39,146 bases of DNA, taken from assembly GCA_018242205.1 (NCBI GenBank), contig JAFECJ010000039.1, positions 1 through 39,146 of the forward strand, written 5' to 3'. Below are positions 16,143-25,300 of this stretch, piece by piece. Each line of letters opens with the position of its first letter. The stretch's first letter is position 1. The stretch comes from Pseudomonadota bacterium (GTDB taxonomy: Bacteria; Pseudomonadota; Alphaproteobacteria; Rhizobiales; Xanthobacteraceae). Under the pieces are notes generated by a model. The model saw nothing but the letters and a program-made list of their open reading frames with translations. It had not been told where the DNA came from and made no database searches. Position numbers and translations under genes: made by a program.

Positions 16143-17024
16143 TTATGCAGCGCGCAGGCGTTCGATATCCGCTGCCGGAGGGGCGCCGAAAGCGCGGGCA
16201 TACTCACGGCTGAACTGCGAGGCGCTTTCATAACCGACGCTGTACGCCGCGCTGCTCGCGTTCACGGTACCGGCGATCAGCCTTTGTCGAGCTTCGATGA
16301 GACGCAGGCGCTTCTGATATTGCAGCGGGCTCATTGCCGTTACCTGCTTGAAATGCGCGTGAAAGGACGACGGGCTCATGGACACGGCGCGCGCCAGATC
16401 CTCGACCGCCAGCGGTTCGTTGAACTTCGTCCGGATGAGGCGAATGGCCTGCGCGATGCGCTGCGTGTTGCTGCCGTCGAGCGCCAGTTGAATGATGCGC
16501 TGCGCATGCTCGCCCTGCAGCAGCCGGTAGTGGACTTCGCGGATCGCGAGCGGCGCCAGATAGTCGATGTCATCCGGCGTATCGAGCAGGCCGGCGAGAC
16601 GAGCCATGGCATCGACCAGCGCCGCATCGGCAGCGCCGACGAACAGGCCGCGCTGGGTGTCCGCCGCTTTCGGCGTCATCCCGCGGCGTGCGATCAGTTC
16701 GCTGACGATGCCGACGTCGATATCCATCTTCAGACACAGATAGGGCGTCTCGCGGCTCGCTTGCGTGATGGTGCCGATGGCCGGCAGGTCAACGGTGATG
16801 GCGAGGTACTGAGAAGGCGCGTAGACGAAGTTCTCGTTGTTGAGCGAAACCCGCTTTTCGCCCTGCACGATGAGGCAGAGCGACGGCTGGTAGACCCACG
16901 GGGTGCGGACGTCACGCTCCGACATCCTGATGCATTCCAGCGAGGGAATGCGGGTGGGATGCATGCCGTCGCCGTTGGAGTATTTGTCGATCAGGCAGGC
17001 GAGCTTCTGCACGGGAAAATCCAA
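16143..17024 (-). CDS. AraC family transcriptional regulator with AraC_N domain
   Basis: The protein has an N-terminal AraC-type cupin-like domain (VYQPSLCLIVQGEKRV, then YAPSQYLAITVDLPAIG). Its C-terminus has two helix-turn-helix motifs (NEPLAVEDLARAVSMSPSSF and NASSAAYSVGYESASQFSREY). This is the subfamily commonly found next to and divergent from SDR or aldo-keto oxidoreductase genes, as here. The start is uncertain. The listed TTG at 17024 gives 293 residues, close to the family norm; GTG 17012 is also possible. The only upstream ATG, at 17165, adds 47 residues that look unlike the family and would leave just 23 nt before the divergent SDR gene. Confidence 0.88.
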   Translation of the reverse strand: MDFPVQKLACLIDKYSNGDGMHPTRIPSLECIRMSERDVRTPWVYQPSLCLIVQGEKRVSLNNENFVYAPSQYLAITVDLPAIGTITQASRETPYLCLKMDIDVGIVSELIARRGMTPKAADTQRGLFVGAADAALVDAMARLAGLLDTPDDIDYLAPLAIREVHYRLLQGEHAQRIIQLALDGSNTQRIAQAIRLIRTKFNEPLAVEDLARAVSMSPSSFHAHFKQVTAMSPLQYQKRLRLIEARQRLIAGTVNASSAAYSVGYESASQFSREYARAFGAPPAADIERLRAA

Positions 17025-17188
17025 TAAATCCGATTTGTTAGGCTCTTTATACGGGCTGGCGGATGGGTTGGAAACCGTCGATCGGCGCAATCTGGAGGAA
17101 TAGGCAAGAAGTCTGGAGGGCCCGGCATATTGGGCCGGCGGCGAGATTCCTAGGCTGCGGCTCATCGCTCAACACAAGGACCACGGCC

Positions 17189-17932
17189 ATGACCGATCTC
17201 TCCAGCAAGACCATCGTTATCACCGGCGCTTCCAGCGGCATTGGCGAAGCTACCGCGCGCCTTCTCGCCGGCCACGGCGCCAAGGTCCTCGTCGGCGCCC
17301 GCCGCACTGACCGGCTCGCTGCGCTTGTCGCCGGGATTGAAAAGAGCGGCGGCAAGGCCGCCTATCAGGCCGTCGATGTCAGCGATGCGGCAAGCGTCAA
17401 ATCGCTGGTCGATTTCGCGGTAAAGACCTTCGGCCGCATCGACGTGATGTTCAACAATGCCGGCCTGATGCCGGTTTCGCCGACCAACGCCTACAAGCTC
17501 GATGAATGGCACGCCATGATCGACGTCAACGTCAAAGGCGTACTGCACGGCATTGCCGCGGCGCTGCCGCTCATGGAAGCGCAGGGCAGTGGCCACATCA
17601 TCAACACGGCTTCGACCGGTGCGCACGCGGTCGGTCCGAGCTTCGGTGTCTATTGCGCGACGAAGTACGCGGTGTGGGCCATCAGCGAAGGTTTGCGTCA
17701 GGAGATGGACAAGATTCGCGTGACCGTGCTGTCGCCCGGCGTCACCACGACCAAACTCGGCCATGACATCACCGACAAAGCGTCGGCCGATGCCATCGTT
17801 GCGCTGCGGCAGGCCTCGATGACGCCGGAAGCCGTTGCCAAGGCAGTGCTGTATGCGATCGCGCAGCCGGACGATGTCGAGATCGGCGAGATCGTCATGC
17901 GTTCGACAAGGTCGGCTGGTCACGCGTTTTAA
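17189..17932 (+). CDS. Short-chain dehydrogenase/reductase (SDR)
   Basis: This 247-residue NAD(P)-dependent oxidoreductase is of classical SDR length. It has the cofactor motif TGASSGIG near residue 12, the structural motif NNAG, and the catalytic Ser in INTAS with YCATK supplying Tyr and Lys. ARRTDRL after the second strand suggests NADP preference. ATG 17189 is supported by AAGGA 9 nt upstream; a longer frame from 17063 would run into the AraC promoter. It is divergent from the AraC regulator, which probably controls it. The substrate cannot be told from sequence. Confidence 0.93.
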   Translation: MTDLSSKTIVITGASSGIGEATARLLAGHGAKVLVGARRTDRLAALVAGIEKSGGKAAYQAVDVSDAASVKSLVDFAVKTFGRIDVMFNNAGLMPVSPTNAYKLDEWHAMIDVNVKGVLHGIAAALPLMEAQGSGHIINTASTGAHAVGPSFGVYCATKYAVWAISEGLRQEMDKIRVTVLSPGVTTTKLGHDITDKASADAIVALRQASMTPEAVAKAVLYAIAQPDDVEIGEIVMRSTRSAGHAF

Positions 17933-17946
17933 TGAGCGTTAACCCG

Positions 17947-18046
17947 CCTCATCCTGAGGAGCGCACGGAGTGCGCGTCCCGAAGGATGGGCGGCCCGGGC
18001 CTCATGGTTCGAGACGCATTGCTTCGCAATGCGCCTCACCATGAGG
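17947..18046. repeat. Double palindromic intergenic repeat, rhizobial type
   Basis: Two adjacent hairpin units are present. The first runs from CATCCTGAGGAGCGCAC to its partner ending GAAGGATG. The second runs from CCTCATGGTTCGAGACGCAT, with the inner arms GCATTGC and GCAATGC, to CACCATGAGG. This CTCATGGTTCGAGACGC-type element is common between genes in Bradyrhizobiaceae and relatives, as I recall. It lies between two convergent genes and may also end transcription. Confidence 0.8.
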
Positions 18047-18051
18047 TCTAG

Positions 18052-19674
18052 CTACCCTTGCAGCCCCGGCGCTTCGTAGCCGGTGCGCGCGACATATTCG
18101 GTGTAGCCGCCGCCGTATTTGTGCAGGCCGTCCGGCGTCAGTTCGAGCACGCGGTTCGACAGCGCGGCGAGAAAGTGCCGGTCGTGCGACACGAACAGCA
18201 TCGTGCCCTCGAACTGCGACAGCGCGTTGATCAGCATTTCCTTGGTCGCCATGTCGAGATGGTTGGTTGGCTCGTCCAGCACCAGGAAGTTCGGCGGGTC
18301 GTACAGCATCTTGGCCATGACCAGCCGCGCCTTTTCGCCGCCCGATAGCACGCGGCATTTCTTTTCGACGTCGTCGCCGGAAAAGCCGAAGCAGCCGGCC
18401 AGCGAGCGCAAGGAGCCGATGCTGGCCTGCGGGAATTCGTCTTGCAGCGACTGGAATACGGTGCGTTCGCCGTCGAGCAGATCCATGGCGTGTTGCGCGA
18501 AATAGCCCATCTTGACGCTGCCGCCGACCGCAACCGTGCCAGCGTCCGGCTGGGCCGCGCCGGCGATCAGCTTGAGAAGCGTCGACTTGCCGGCGCCGTT
18601 GATGCCCATGACGCACCAGCGTTCGAGACGCCGGATCGAAAAGTCGAGATCGTCATAGATGCGCCGCTCGCCATAGGCCTTGCTGACATTCTTGAGATTG
18701 ACCACGTCTTCGCCCGAGCGTGGCGCCTGCGGAATGTCGAAGGCGATTGTCTGGCGCCGCTTCGGCGGCTCGACACGCTCGATCTTGTCCAGCTTCTTGA
18801 CGCGGCTCTGCACCTGCGCGGCGTGCGAGGCGCGCGCCTTGAAGCGCTCGATGAACTTCAGTTCCTTCGCCAGCATCGCCTGCTGCCGCTCGAACTGCGC
18901 CTGCTGCTGCTGCTCATTGAGCGCGCGCTGCTGCGCATAGAATTCATAATTGCCGGAGTAGCTGGTCAGCGCGCCGCCGTCGATCTCGACGATCTTATCG
19001 ACGATGCGGTTCATGAACTCGCGGTCATGCGAGGTCATCATCAGCATGCCGTCATAACCCTTGAGGAATTGCTCGAGCCAGATCAGGCTTTCGATGTCGA
19101 GATGGTTCGACGGTTCGTCGAGCAGCATGGCGTCGGGCCGCATCAAAAGAATGCGGGCGAGCGCGACGCGCATCTTCCAGCCGCCGGACAGTTTGCCGAC
19201 ATCGCCGTCCATCATCTCCTGCGTGAAGGAGAGGCCGGCGAGCACTTCCCGGGCGCGGCTTTCCAGCGCGTAGCCATCCAGCTCCGTGAAACGTTGCTGT
19301 ACCTCGCCGTAACGCTCGATGATCTCTTCCATCTCGTCGGCGCGCTCGGGGTCCGCCATCGCGGCCTCGAGCTCTTTCAACTCGGCGGCGACTTCCGAGA
19401 CCGGACCGACGCCGTCCATGACTTCAGCGACGGCGCTGCGCCCGGCCATCTCGCCGACGTCCTGACTGAAGTACCCGATGGTGATGCCGCGATCTACCGC
19501 GACCTGACCTTCGTCGGGCTCTTCCTGGCCGGTCATCAGCCGGAACAGAGTGGTCTTGCCGGCGCCGTTGGGGCCGACGAGGCCGACCTTTTCGCCCCGG
19601 TGCAGGGCCGCCGAAGCCTCGATGAAGATGATCTGATGGCCGTTTTGTTTGCTGACGTTGTCGAGGCGGATCAT
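18052..19674 (-). CDS. ABC-F family ATPase (YbiT/EttA-like), ribosome-associated
   Basis: This 540-residue soluble protein has two ABC ATPase domains and no membrane segments. Walker A motifs are GPNGAGKT and GINGAGKST. Signatures are LSGGWKMR and LSGGEKAR. Walker B motifs are LLDEPSNHLD and LVLDEPTNHLD. A charged linker rich in Gln, Arg and Lys (about residues 235-310) joins the domains, as in ABC-F proteins that bind the ribosomal E site and tune translation. The length is close to YbiT. ATG 19674 (MIRLDNVSK) is chosen as the family start; the frame continues upstream to 19767 without homologous sequence. Some ABC-F proteins give antibiotic resistance, but nothing here points to that. Confidence 0.93.
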   Translation of the reverse strand: MIRLDNVSKQNGHQIIFIEASAALHRGEKVGLVGPNGAGKTTLFRLMTGQEEPDEGQVAVDRGITIGYFSQDVGEMAGRSAVAEVMDGVGPVSEVAAELKELEAAMADPERADEMEEIIERYGEVQQRFTELDGYALESRAREVLAGLSFTQEMMDGDVGKLSGGWKMRVALARILLMRPDAMLLDEPSNHLDIESLIWLEQFLKGYDGMLMMTSHDREFMNRIVDKIVEIDGGALTSYSGNYEFYAQQRALNEQQQQAQFERQQAMLAKELKFIERFKARASHAAQVQSRVKKLDKIERVEPPKRRQTIAFDIPQAPRSGEDVVNLKNVSKAYGERRIYDDLDFSIRRLERWCVMGINGAGKSTLLKLIAGAAQPDAGTVAVGGSVKMGYFAQHAMDLLDGERTVFQSLQDEFPQASIGSLRSLAGCFGFSGDDVEKKCRVLSGGEKARLVMAKMLYDPPNFLVLDEPTNHLDMATKEMLINALSQFEGTMLFVSHDRHFLAALSNRVLELTPDGLHKYGGGYTEYVARTGYEAPGLQG

Positions 19675-19849
19675 GCGGATGAAAGTCCAGTACAGGTGCG
19701 ATTGCTGCGGCGCACATAACCCATGGCGGTGGTATGGGCAATGGACGCGAGGAGCCCGTTGAATCAAGCATTTGCGGGGGGAAAGGCGGCCGAGTTCCTT
19801 GACCGGCTCGAGGGCCGGTGTTCAAGTCGCGAACGTGGTTGGGGCAATA

Positions 19850-20221
19850 ATGATGCATAAGGCCGCGCTATTCTGGACGGCCGCGGTACTCGGAGGTGCG
19901 ACGGCTTTGGCCGGCTGCAGTTCGAGCCCGGACTCGATTGTTGGCGACGATGCCGCGCTTTGCCGTTTTGCCGCCGATGCCGCCGATGCCGGCAGTGCCG
20001 ACAGCTTCGCCCAATGCCGAAGCCGACTTGCCGGACGCCAGCAGATCATGGCTGCGGCGGGCGCCAGCCGCATCGAAGGCTATGCATTATTGAATACGCC
20101 GACATCGAATGCGCCGGCGTCGGCAACGGGAGTGGCCGACCAGTGCAAGGCCGGCAATGCGCCGAAGAATTGCGGCGCGGGCGACATCACCGGCACGATC
20201 AAGCAGGCGCCGCCGAAGTAA
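19850..20221 (+). CDS. Small putative lipoprotein
   Basis: This 123-residue protein has a signal peptide (ALFWTAAVLGGATA) ending in the lipobox LAGC, so it is probably lipid-anchored. The mature part is Ala-rich with four further Cys (LCRFAAD, AQCRSRL, DQCKAGN, KNCGAGD), spaced as if forming disulphides, and ends in a short charged tail. No known domain is recognised. Two ATGs in tandem (19850 and 19853) follow a GGGG ribosome-site candidate. The gap before it (19675-19849) is shared with the divergent ABC-F gene and shows no clear motif. The gene is convergent with the winged-helix regulator, 23 nt away. Confidence 0.78.
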   Translation: MMHKAALFWTAAVLGGATALAGCSSSPDSIVGDDAALCRFAADAADAGSADSFAQCRSRLAGRQQIMAAAGASRIEGYALLNTPTSNAPASATGVADQCKAGNAPKNCGAGDITGTIKQAPPK

Positions 20222-20244
20222 CGGGCGCTGCGCCGCGCTCGCCG

Positions 20245-21951
20245 TTATTTTTCCGGCACCCCCGCCGCGGCCAGCAGCGCATTCACTTCTCTGGCGCGCG
20301 TCAGGTAGACCTCACTCGCATTTTTCTTAGGCAGGCCGACGTTTTCAAGTGTCGTACCGGGCCGCAGTTTCATGCCGGCCGCCACGGCCGCCTTGGCGTC
20401 GTCGGTGCGGCCGAGTCGCTGATAGGCCGCCGCCAGCAGGAAATACGTGCGGCCGGTGCCGGGTGTGACCGCGAGCGACCGTTCGAGCCACGGCAGCGCC
20501 TCTTCGTTGCGGTCCATGAACACGTAGGCGTAGCCGACGCCGAGCAGCCAGGTCCAGCGCGAGACGTCCGGCGTATCGAAGCTGTCGGCCTGTAGAAACG
20601 AGGCGAGCGCGTCGTCGAAACGGCCGAGCTGCATTTGCGTTACACCGACCTGAAACAGAACCGTGCCGTCCCACGGATCCTGATTCAATGCCTTGGCGCA
20701 GGCGACGAGACTATCGACGAAGTAGTTGGTCGCTGTCAGGAATCGGCAATAGCCCTCCAGCAGCGGCATGTAGTTGGGTTCGACCTTGATCGCGCTTTCG
20801 AGCAAGTCGCGGGCGCGGTTCTCCGCCGCTTCGGCGTCGGCGCCGCGATACCAGGCGGTCTGCACGCCGCGCAGCAGTTGCGCAGCGAGCGCGGCCTGCA
20901 AATCAACATTGGAACGGTCGGCCTTGAGCGCCTTTTCCAGCATTTCCTGCGCCGTGTCGAATTTCTCGCGCGAGGTCCGATTGATGAAAGCCTGGGCCTG
21001 ATCGACCACGACGTTGCGGCGGCGGAAGTCGGAATGAATGAGCGAGCTGAGGCGCACCGCCAGGGGATGACCGATGCCGGCGGTGAGGCGCGACTGCAGC
21101 AAGGCCTGGCTCACATTGGCGCCATCAACCGAGAATGACGTCGTCCACCGCACCTCGTTGGTCGAGGCGTCGACGATGCGGGCCTGCATCGTCCAGGCCT
21201 TGTCACTGCGCTGAAGCTCGCCGCGCAGGACGAGTTCGGCCTGTTCGGCGCGTGCCGACGCCGCTGTCGGGCCGCTGCCGGCGCGCGCGACCGGTGCGAC
21301 AACGCGGATGTTGGGGATCCTGGACAGGCCATCGACCAGCGCGTCGGTGACATTCGCGGCCATCAGTGCGACCTGGGGATCGCCCGTGCCGTCGACCAAA
21401 GGTGCGACGGCGAGGACCGGGATCGGCGGCGAGAAGACTCGGTGGCCGATATAGGGAGCCGCGACCGCGAGGCCGACCACGCATATGGCCAGACTCGCCG
21501 CCACCGCGACGGCGCGAGGGCCGAAACGGAAGAAGCCGGCCGCTTTTTCCGCGACCACGGCGGCAGGCGGCACAGCGGCGGGCGCCGGCGCGATCGTTAA
21601 GGACGGTTCGGGTGCCGGTAGGGAATCAGCCGCGGGCTCAGAAGCGGCGGCCGAGCCGTCAAACAGATAGCCGCGTCCGGATATGACCTTGATCAATTGT
21701 CGCCGTTCGTCGCCGATCGCAGTCCTGATCTCGCGAATGCATTGGAAGAGACTGTCCTCGCCGACATGAACGTTCGGCCACACCGCCTCCATCAGTTCCT
21801 GTTTGGTCACAACGCGACCCGCGTTCGTGACCAGAAACTGCAACATGTTGAACGGCTTGGGGCGCAGGCGAACGATCTCGCCGCCCGGTCGGCGCAAGGC
21901 GGCCTGCTGCACGTCGATTTCAAAACCAGCAAAGCGATGCACGGTGGTCAT
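20245..21951 (-). CDS. Membrane-anchored winged-helix regulator with TPR domain (CadC/ToxR-like)
   Basis: This 568-residue protein starts with an OmpR/PhoB-type winged helix (residues 1-97; VRLRPKPFNMLQFLV, VVTKQELMEAVWPN, CIREIRTAIGD, ISGRGYLF). An Ala/Pro-rich linker follows, then one membrane helix (about 146-167; AVAVAASLAICVVGLAVAA). Beyond it is a TolB-like N-terminal domain (VLAVAPLVDGTGD) and several TPR helices (FDTAQEMLEKALKAD, FDDALASFLQAD, EEALPWLERSLAVTPG). Regulators of this layout bind DNA while in the membrane and sense signals outside. ATG 21951 is supported by AGGA 7 nt upstream. It is divergent from the giant adhesin gene, which makes that gene, or its own promoter, the likely target. 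Confidence 0.88.
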   Translation of the reverse strand: MTTVHRFAGFEIDVQQAALRRPGGEIVRLRPKPFNMLQFLVTNAGRVVTKQELMEAVWPNVHVGEDSLFQCIREIRTAIGDERRQLIKVISGRGYLFDGSAAASEPAADSLPAPEPSLTIAPAPAAVPPAAVVAEKAAGFFRFGPRAVAVAASLAICVVGLAVAAPYIGHRVFSPPIPVLAVAPLVDGTGDPQVALMAANVTDALVDGLSRIPNIRVVAPVARAGSGPTAASARAEQAELVLRGELQRSDKAWTMQARIVDASTNEVRWTTSFSVDGANVSQALLQSRLTAGIGHPLAVRLSSLIHSDFRRRNVVVDQAQAFINRTSREKFDTAQEMLEKALKADRSNVDLQAALAAQLLRGVQTAWYRGADAEAAENRARDLLESAIKVEPNYMPLLEGYCRFLTATNYFVDSLVACAKALNQDPWDGTVLFQVGVTQMQLGRFDDALASFLQADSFDTPDVSRWTWLLGVGYAYVFMDRNEEALPWLERSLAVTPGTGRTYFLLAAAYQRLGRTDDAKAAVAAGMKLRPGTTLENVGLPKKNASEVYLTRAREVNALLAAAGVPEK

Positions 21952-21993
21952 CTGCAATTCCTGGTCTCAATAGGCAATCGGTCGGAGCCATTA

Positions 21994-22011
21994 TCAGAAA
22001 AATTTCAGAAA
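21994..22011 (+). promoter_or_regulatory. Direct repeat TCAGAAA-N4-TCAGAAA between regulator and adhesin genes
   Basis: Two identical heptamers start exactly 11 bp apart, the geometry of OmpR/PhoB-family winged-helix binding sites. They lie about 43 nt upstream of the regulator start and about 290 nt upstream of the adhesin start. The rest of the 348-nt gap (21952-22300) shows no other clear element. Binding by the adjacent regulator is inferred. Confidence 0.45.
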
Positions 22012-22300
22012 GTCATCCGCTGGCCTTCAAGACTCCGAGCCTAACGGCATGAAAGTATTGCGGAAGTGTTAACCAAAAGGCGTGCGGCGCACCGCGAGCA
22101 GGGAGCGGGGTCGTAACGGAGGGCAGGTGAGGCGTTGCCGGGGATCGATATCCCGCCGGGCGGCGTTCGTGCTGCTTAAATGGATTCCACTTGCAGCTCG
22201 CTTGCGGCTGACGTGAGAGCCACCGTTTCGACCATCCTGACGCGTTCGTGACGCCGGCGTCTTGGCTGGGGGCCTGCCGCCCCCCGAGGCAACGGACTTG

Positions 22301-25300
22301 ATGGGCTCGCCATCTGTGCCAGAGCGGGACGGCCCGGCTGACCGCGATCGCGGTTGGGCCGCGGCTCTGCGTGGCACCGCGACCGGCGTTGTCGTCACCT
22401 TGCGCCAGCGCGTACCGGCAGACTGGCGCGGGCGCATCGACCGCTTTGCAACCAAGGTGATCTGTTGCGGTCTTGCCACGATGATCGCTGTCTGGCCGGT
22501 GCGCGCCCAACAGGCCAACGTCATCGTCACCGACGGGCGCACGCAGACCCAGGTACAACCCCAAGGTAACGTCACCAACATCACGACCTCGACCGTGTCG
22601 GGAGCGAACGGCTTCAACTCGTTCTCGCAGTTCGGCGTCGCCCGCGGCAACACCGTGAACCTGCAACTGCCGAACGGCACGCAGAACCTGATCAACATCG
22701 TCCGCGACGCGCCGGCCTATGTGAACGGCACCCTGAATTCGTACAAGAACGGCCAGATTGGCGGCAATGTCTACTTCGCCGATCCTTACGGCTTCGTCGT
22801 GGGCCGTAGCGGTGTCGTCAATGTTGGCAGCCTCAACGTCTCGACGCCGACTCGCGAATTCGTCGACAGCGTGATCAGCCCGAGCGGGCAGATCAACAAT
22901 GGCGCCGTCGCCAACCTGCTCGCCGGCACGGTGCCGATCTCGCCGGATGGCAACATCCGCATTCGCGGCCGGGTCAACGCCGTCGATGCGGTGCGGCTGA
23001 CCGGGCAGAACGTATTCGTCGGCAGCCGCGACACCGCCAGCCGCGAGCAGGCGACACGCTTTGCCTCGACCGTGAACTCGCGCGGTCTGCGCAGCGCCAG
23101 CGGCATCGTGGTGCGCAACGGCTCGATCCAGATAGTTGCCGCCAATGACGCTAAGGTGAACGGCCGCATGTCGGCGCGGCGCGGATCGGTCAGCGTCAAG
23201 GCCGCCCGCAATGTCGAGATCGGCAACCAAGCGAACGTCTCTGTTGCCGCCAAGAACGGGCAGGGCGGCTCCATCGCCGTCAATGCCGGCCAGGACATCA
23301 AGGTGGCCGGCTATGGCGTGCTGTCGGCCAAGAGCGCCAACGGCGATGCCGGCACGATACGGCTCATCGCGCAAGGCAATCTCAACATCGATCCGGGCGC
23401 GACCTTCGATGCCAGTTCGTCGGCGGGCAACGGTGGTCTCGTCGAGCTCAGCGCCTTCGGCCGGCTGAATATCCCGAGCGGTCTCAAGATCAATGTCGGA
23501 TCGGTCGGCGGGACGGCGGGTTATGTGCTCATCGATCCGACCACGATGACGATCAGCGACAACCCGCTCGATATCGGCGGCAGCACCTACACCAGCAGCA
23601 CCGTAACGGGTTGGGTCAATTCGATCGATGCCGGCGGCACGCTCATTCTTTGCGCCGGCTCCGGCGGCGGCAATTGCAACGGCACCTTCACGCTCGAGAG
23701 CGGCACCACGATCGACGGCCGCCGCACCGGCGGCGGCGTGGTCAATGTCAGCATCTCGGCGGCCACGATCACCATCAACGGCACCATCGACACGCGCTCC
23801 TACGCCGGGGCGCTCGCCACCGATGTGCTGTCGGCGTCGAGCACGGCGTCGACCGGCAATTCCGGCTCGGTGACGTTGACCGCGCCGTCGATCACGATCG
23901 GCAGCACCGGCAAGATCTTCGCCGACGTCAACAATAACGGCACGTCTTACACCGCCGGCGCCGTCAGCATGGTGGCGACGGCGTCGGACTACAAAGCCAT
24001 CGGCGTCGCCAGCGCCAATGCCACGATCAACATCAATGGCACCATCGCGGCGCGCTCGATCGGCGCCGCCGCGACCGCGACCGCGCAGTCGGTCTATGCG
24101 CTCAATTCCAACAACACCAGCCCCGGCGACATGGCGACCGTCATCGGCGGCACTCTCCTCCTGAATCTCCTGCCGCTTGGGTTGACGCCGGGCTACGTGC
24201 AGTCGCAGGCCAACGCCACGGTCAATGTCGGCGGCACCGCGCATCTGATCGCGCAGAACGACAGCAGCGGCTCGATCTCGCTGACCGCGCGCACGACCAC
24301 CGTATCGTCCGATCCGGCGCTCGGCCTGTCGAACGGTGCGTTCCTCGCCGGCTCCGTCGTCGTCGGCTCGGTGCGCAACAACGCCACCGTCAACATCGCC
24401 AACGGCGCCAATATCAGCGGCGGCGGTGCGCTGACCGTCGCCGCCGTCAACAGCGCGACGGTCGATATCAAGTCGGCGACGATCTCCGGCATCTTCGGCC
24501 AACAAGGCGCGATGCTGGTGTTCTCGGTGGCTTACGCCGACGCCGACGTCAACGCCGCCGCGACCATCGCGTCCGGCGCGACCATCGCCATGTCGGGCAC
24601 CGGCTCTTCGGTCAATGTGCTGGCGCGCAACGACAACTCGTTCGCCGTCGCCGCCAACTCCTACGCGCGCAACGGCGGCGCCGCCGGCACTGCAGTGACG
24701 ATCAGCGACTTCAACAGCAGCGCGGTCGCGCATGTCGGCGCCGATATAGGGTCGGCGGCCAACAAGGTCGGCAATGTCACCATTCTGGCGCAGGATGAAA
24801 CCTCCAAGAATCAGACCTCGGCTTCGGCAACCGCCGGGGCGGGCGCCTTTGCCGACGCGCTGACGGCGCTTTCGACTGTCGGCAGCGCCGTCGGCCAGGG
24901 CGTGCAGGGCGGCGGCGTGTCGCCGCCGAATGCCGGCTTGCTCGCCAAGCTGTTCGGTTTCACCAATTTCGGCCAGGCGATGAAGCTCGGCAGCACCAGC
25001 CTGCCGATGTTTGCCGGCGGCGTGTCGCTGTCCTACGGCACGCAGACGAGTTCGGCGAGCATCGCCGCCGACCTCGACAACAACGGCAACCGCATCGTCG
25101 CCACGGCGCCGCGCGTCTATGCCAGCGGCAACGTCGCCATCGGCAGCGATACCACCGACGCCGCCTTCCTCAATCTTGCCACCAGCGCGGTCAACAGCCC
25201 GAAGGACGGCACCTCGCTCAATCCGTCGGCGTCGCTCGCGGTGTCGGCCGGCATCGCCTATTCGGAAATCACGCGCAATTCGGCAGCCTATATCGGCCCG

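Noticed and set aside
18052..19674. ABC-F protein as a self-resistance gene for the polyketide
   Set aside because: The sequence resembles housekeeping YbiT/EttA proteins and lies far from the cassette; nothing supports a resistance role.
19790..19840. tRNA-like GGTGTTCAAGTC fragment
   Set aside because: No acceptor stem or anticodon arm could be drawn around it.
22013..24733. 906-codon open frame on the minus strand
   Set aside because: It is antisense to the adhesin and to the regulator gap; the Arg/Asp/Ala/His-rich translation is the usual shadow of GC-rich codons and has no domains or plausible start.
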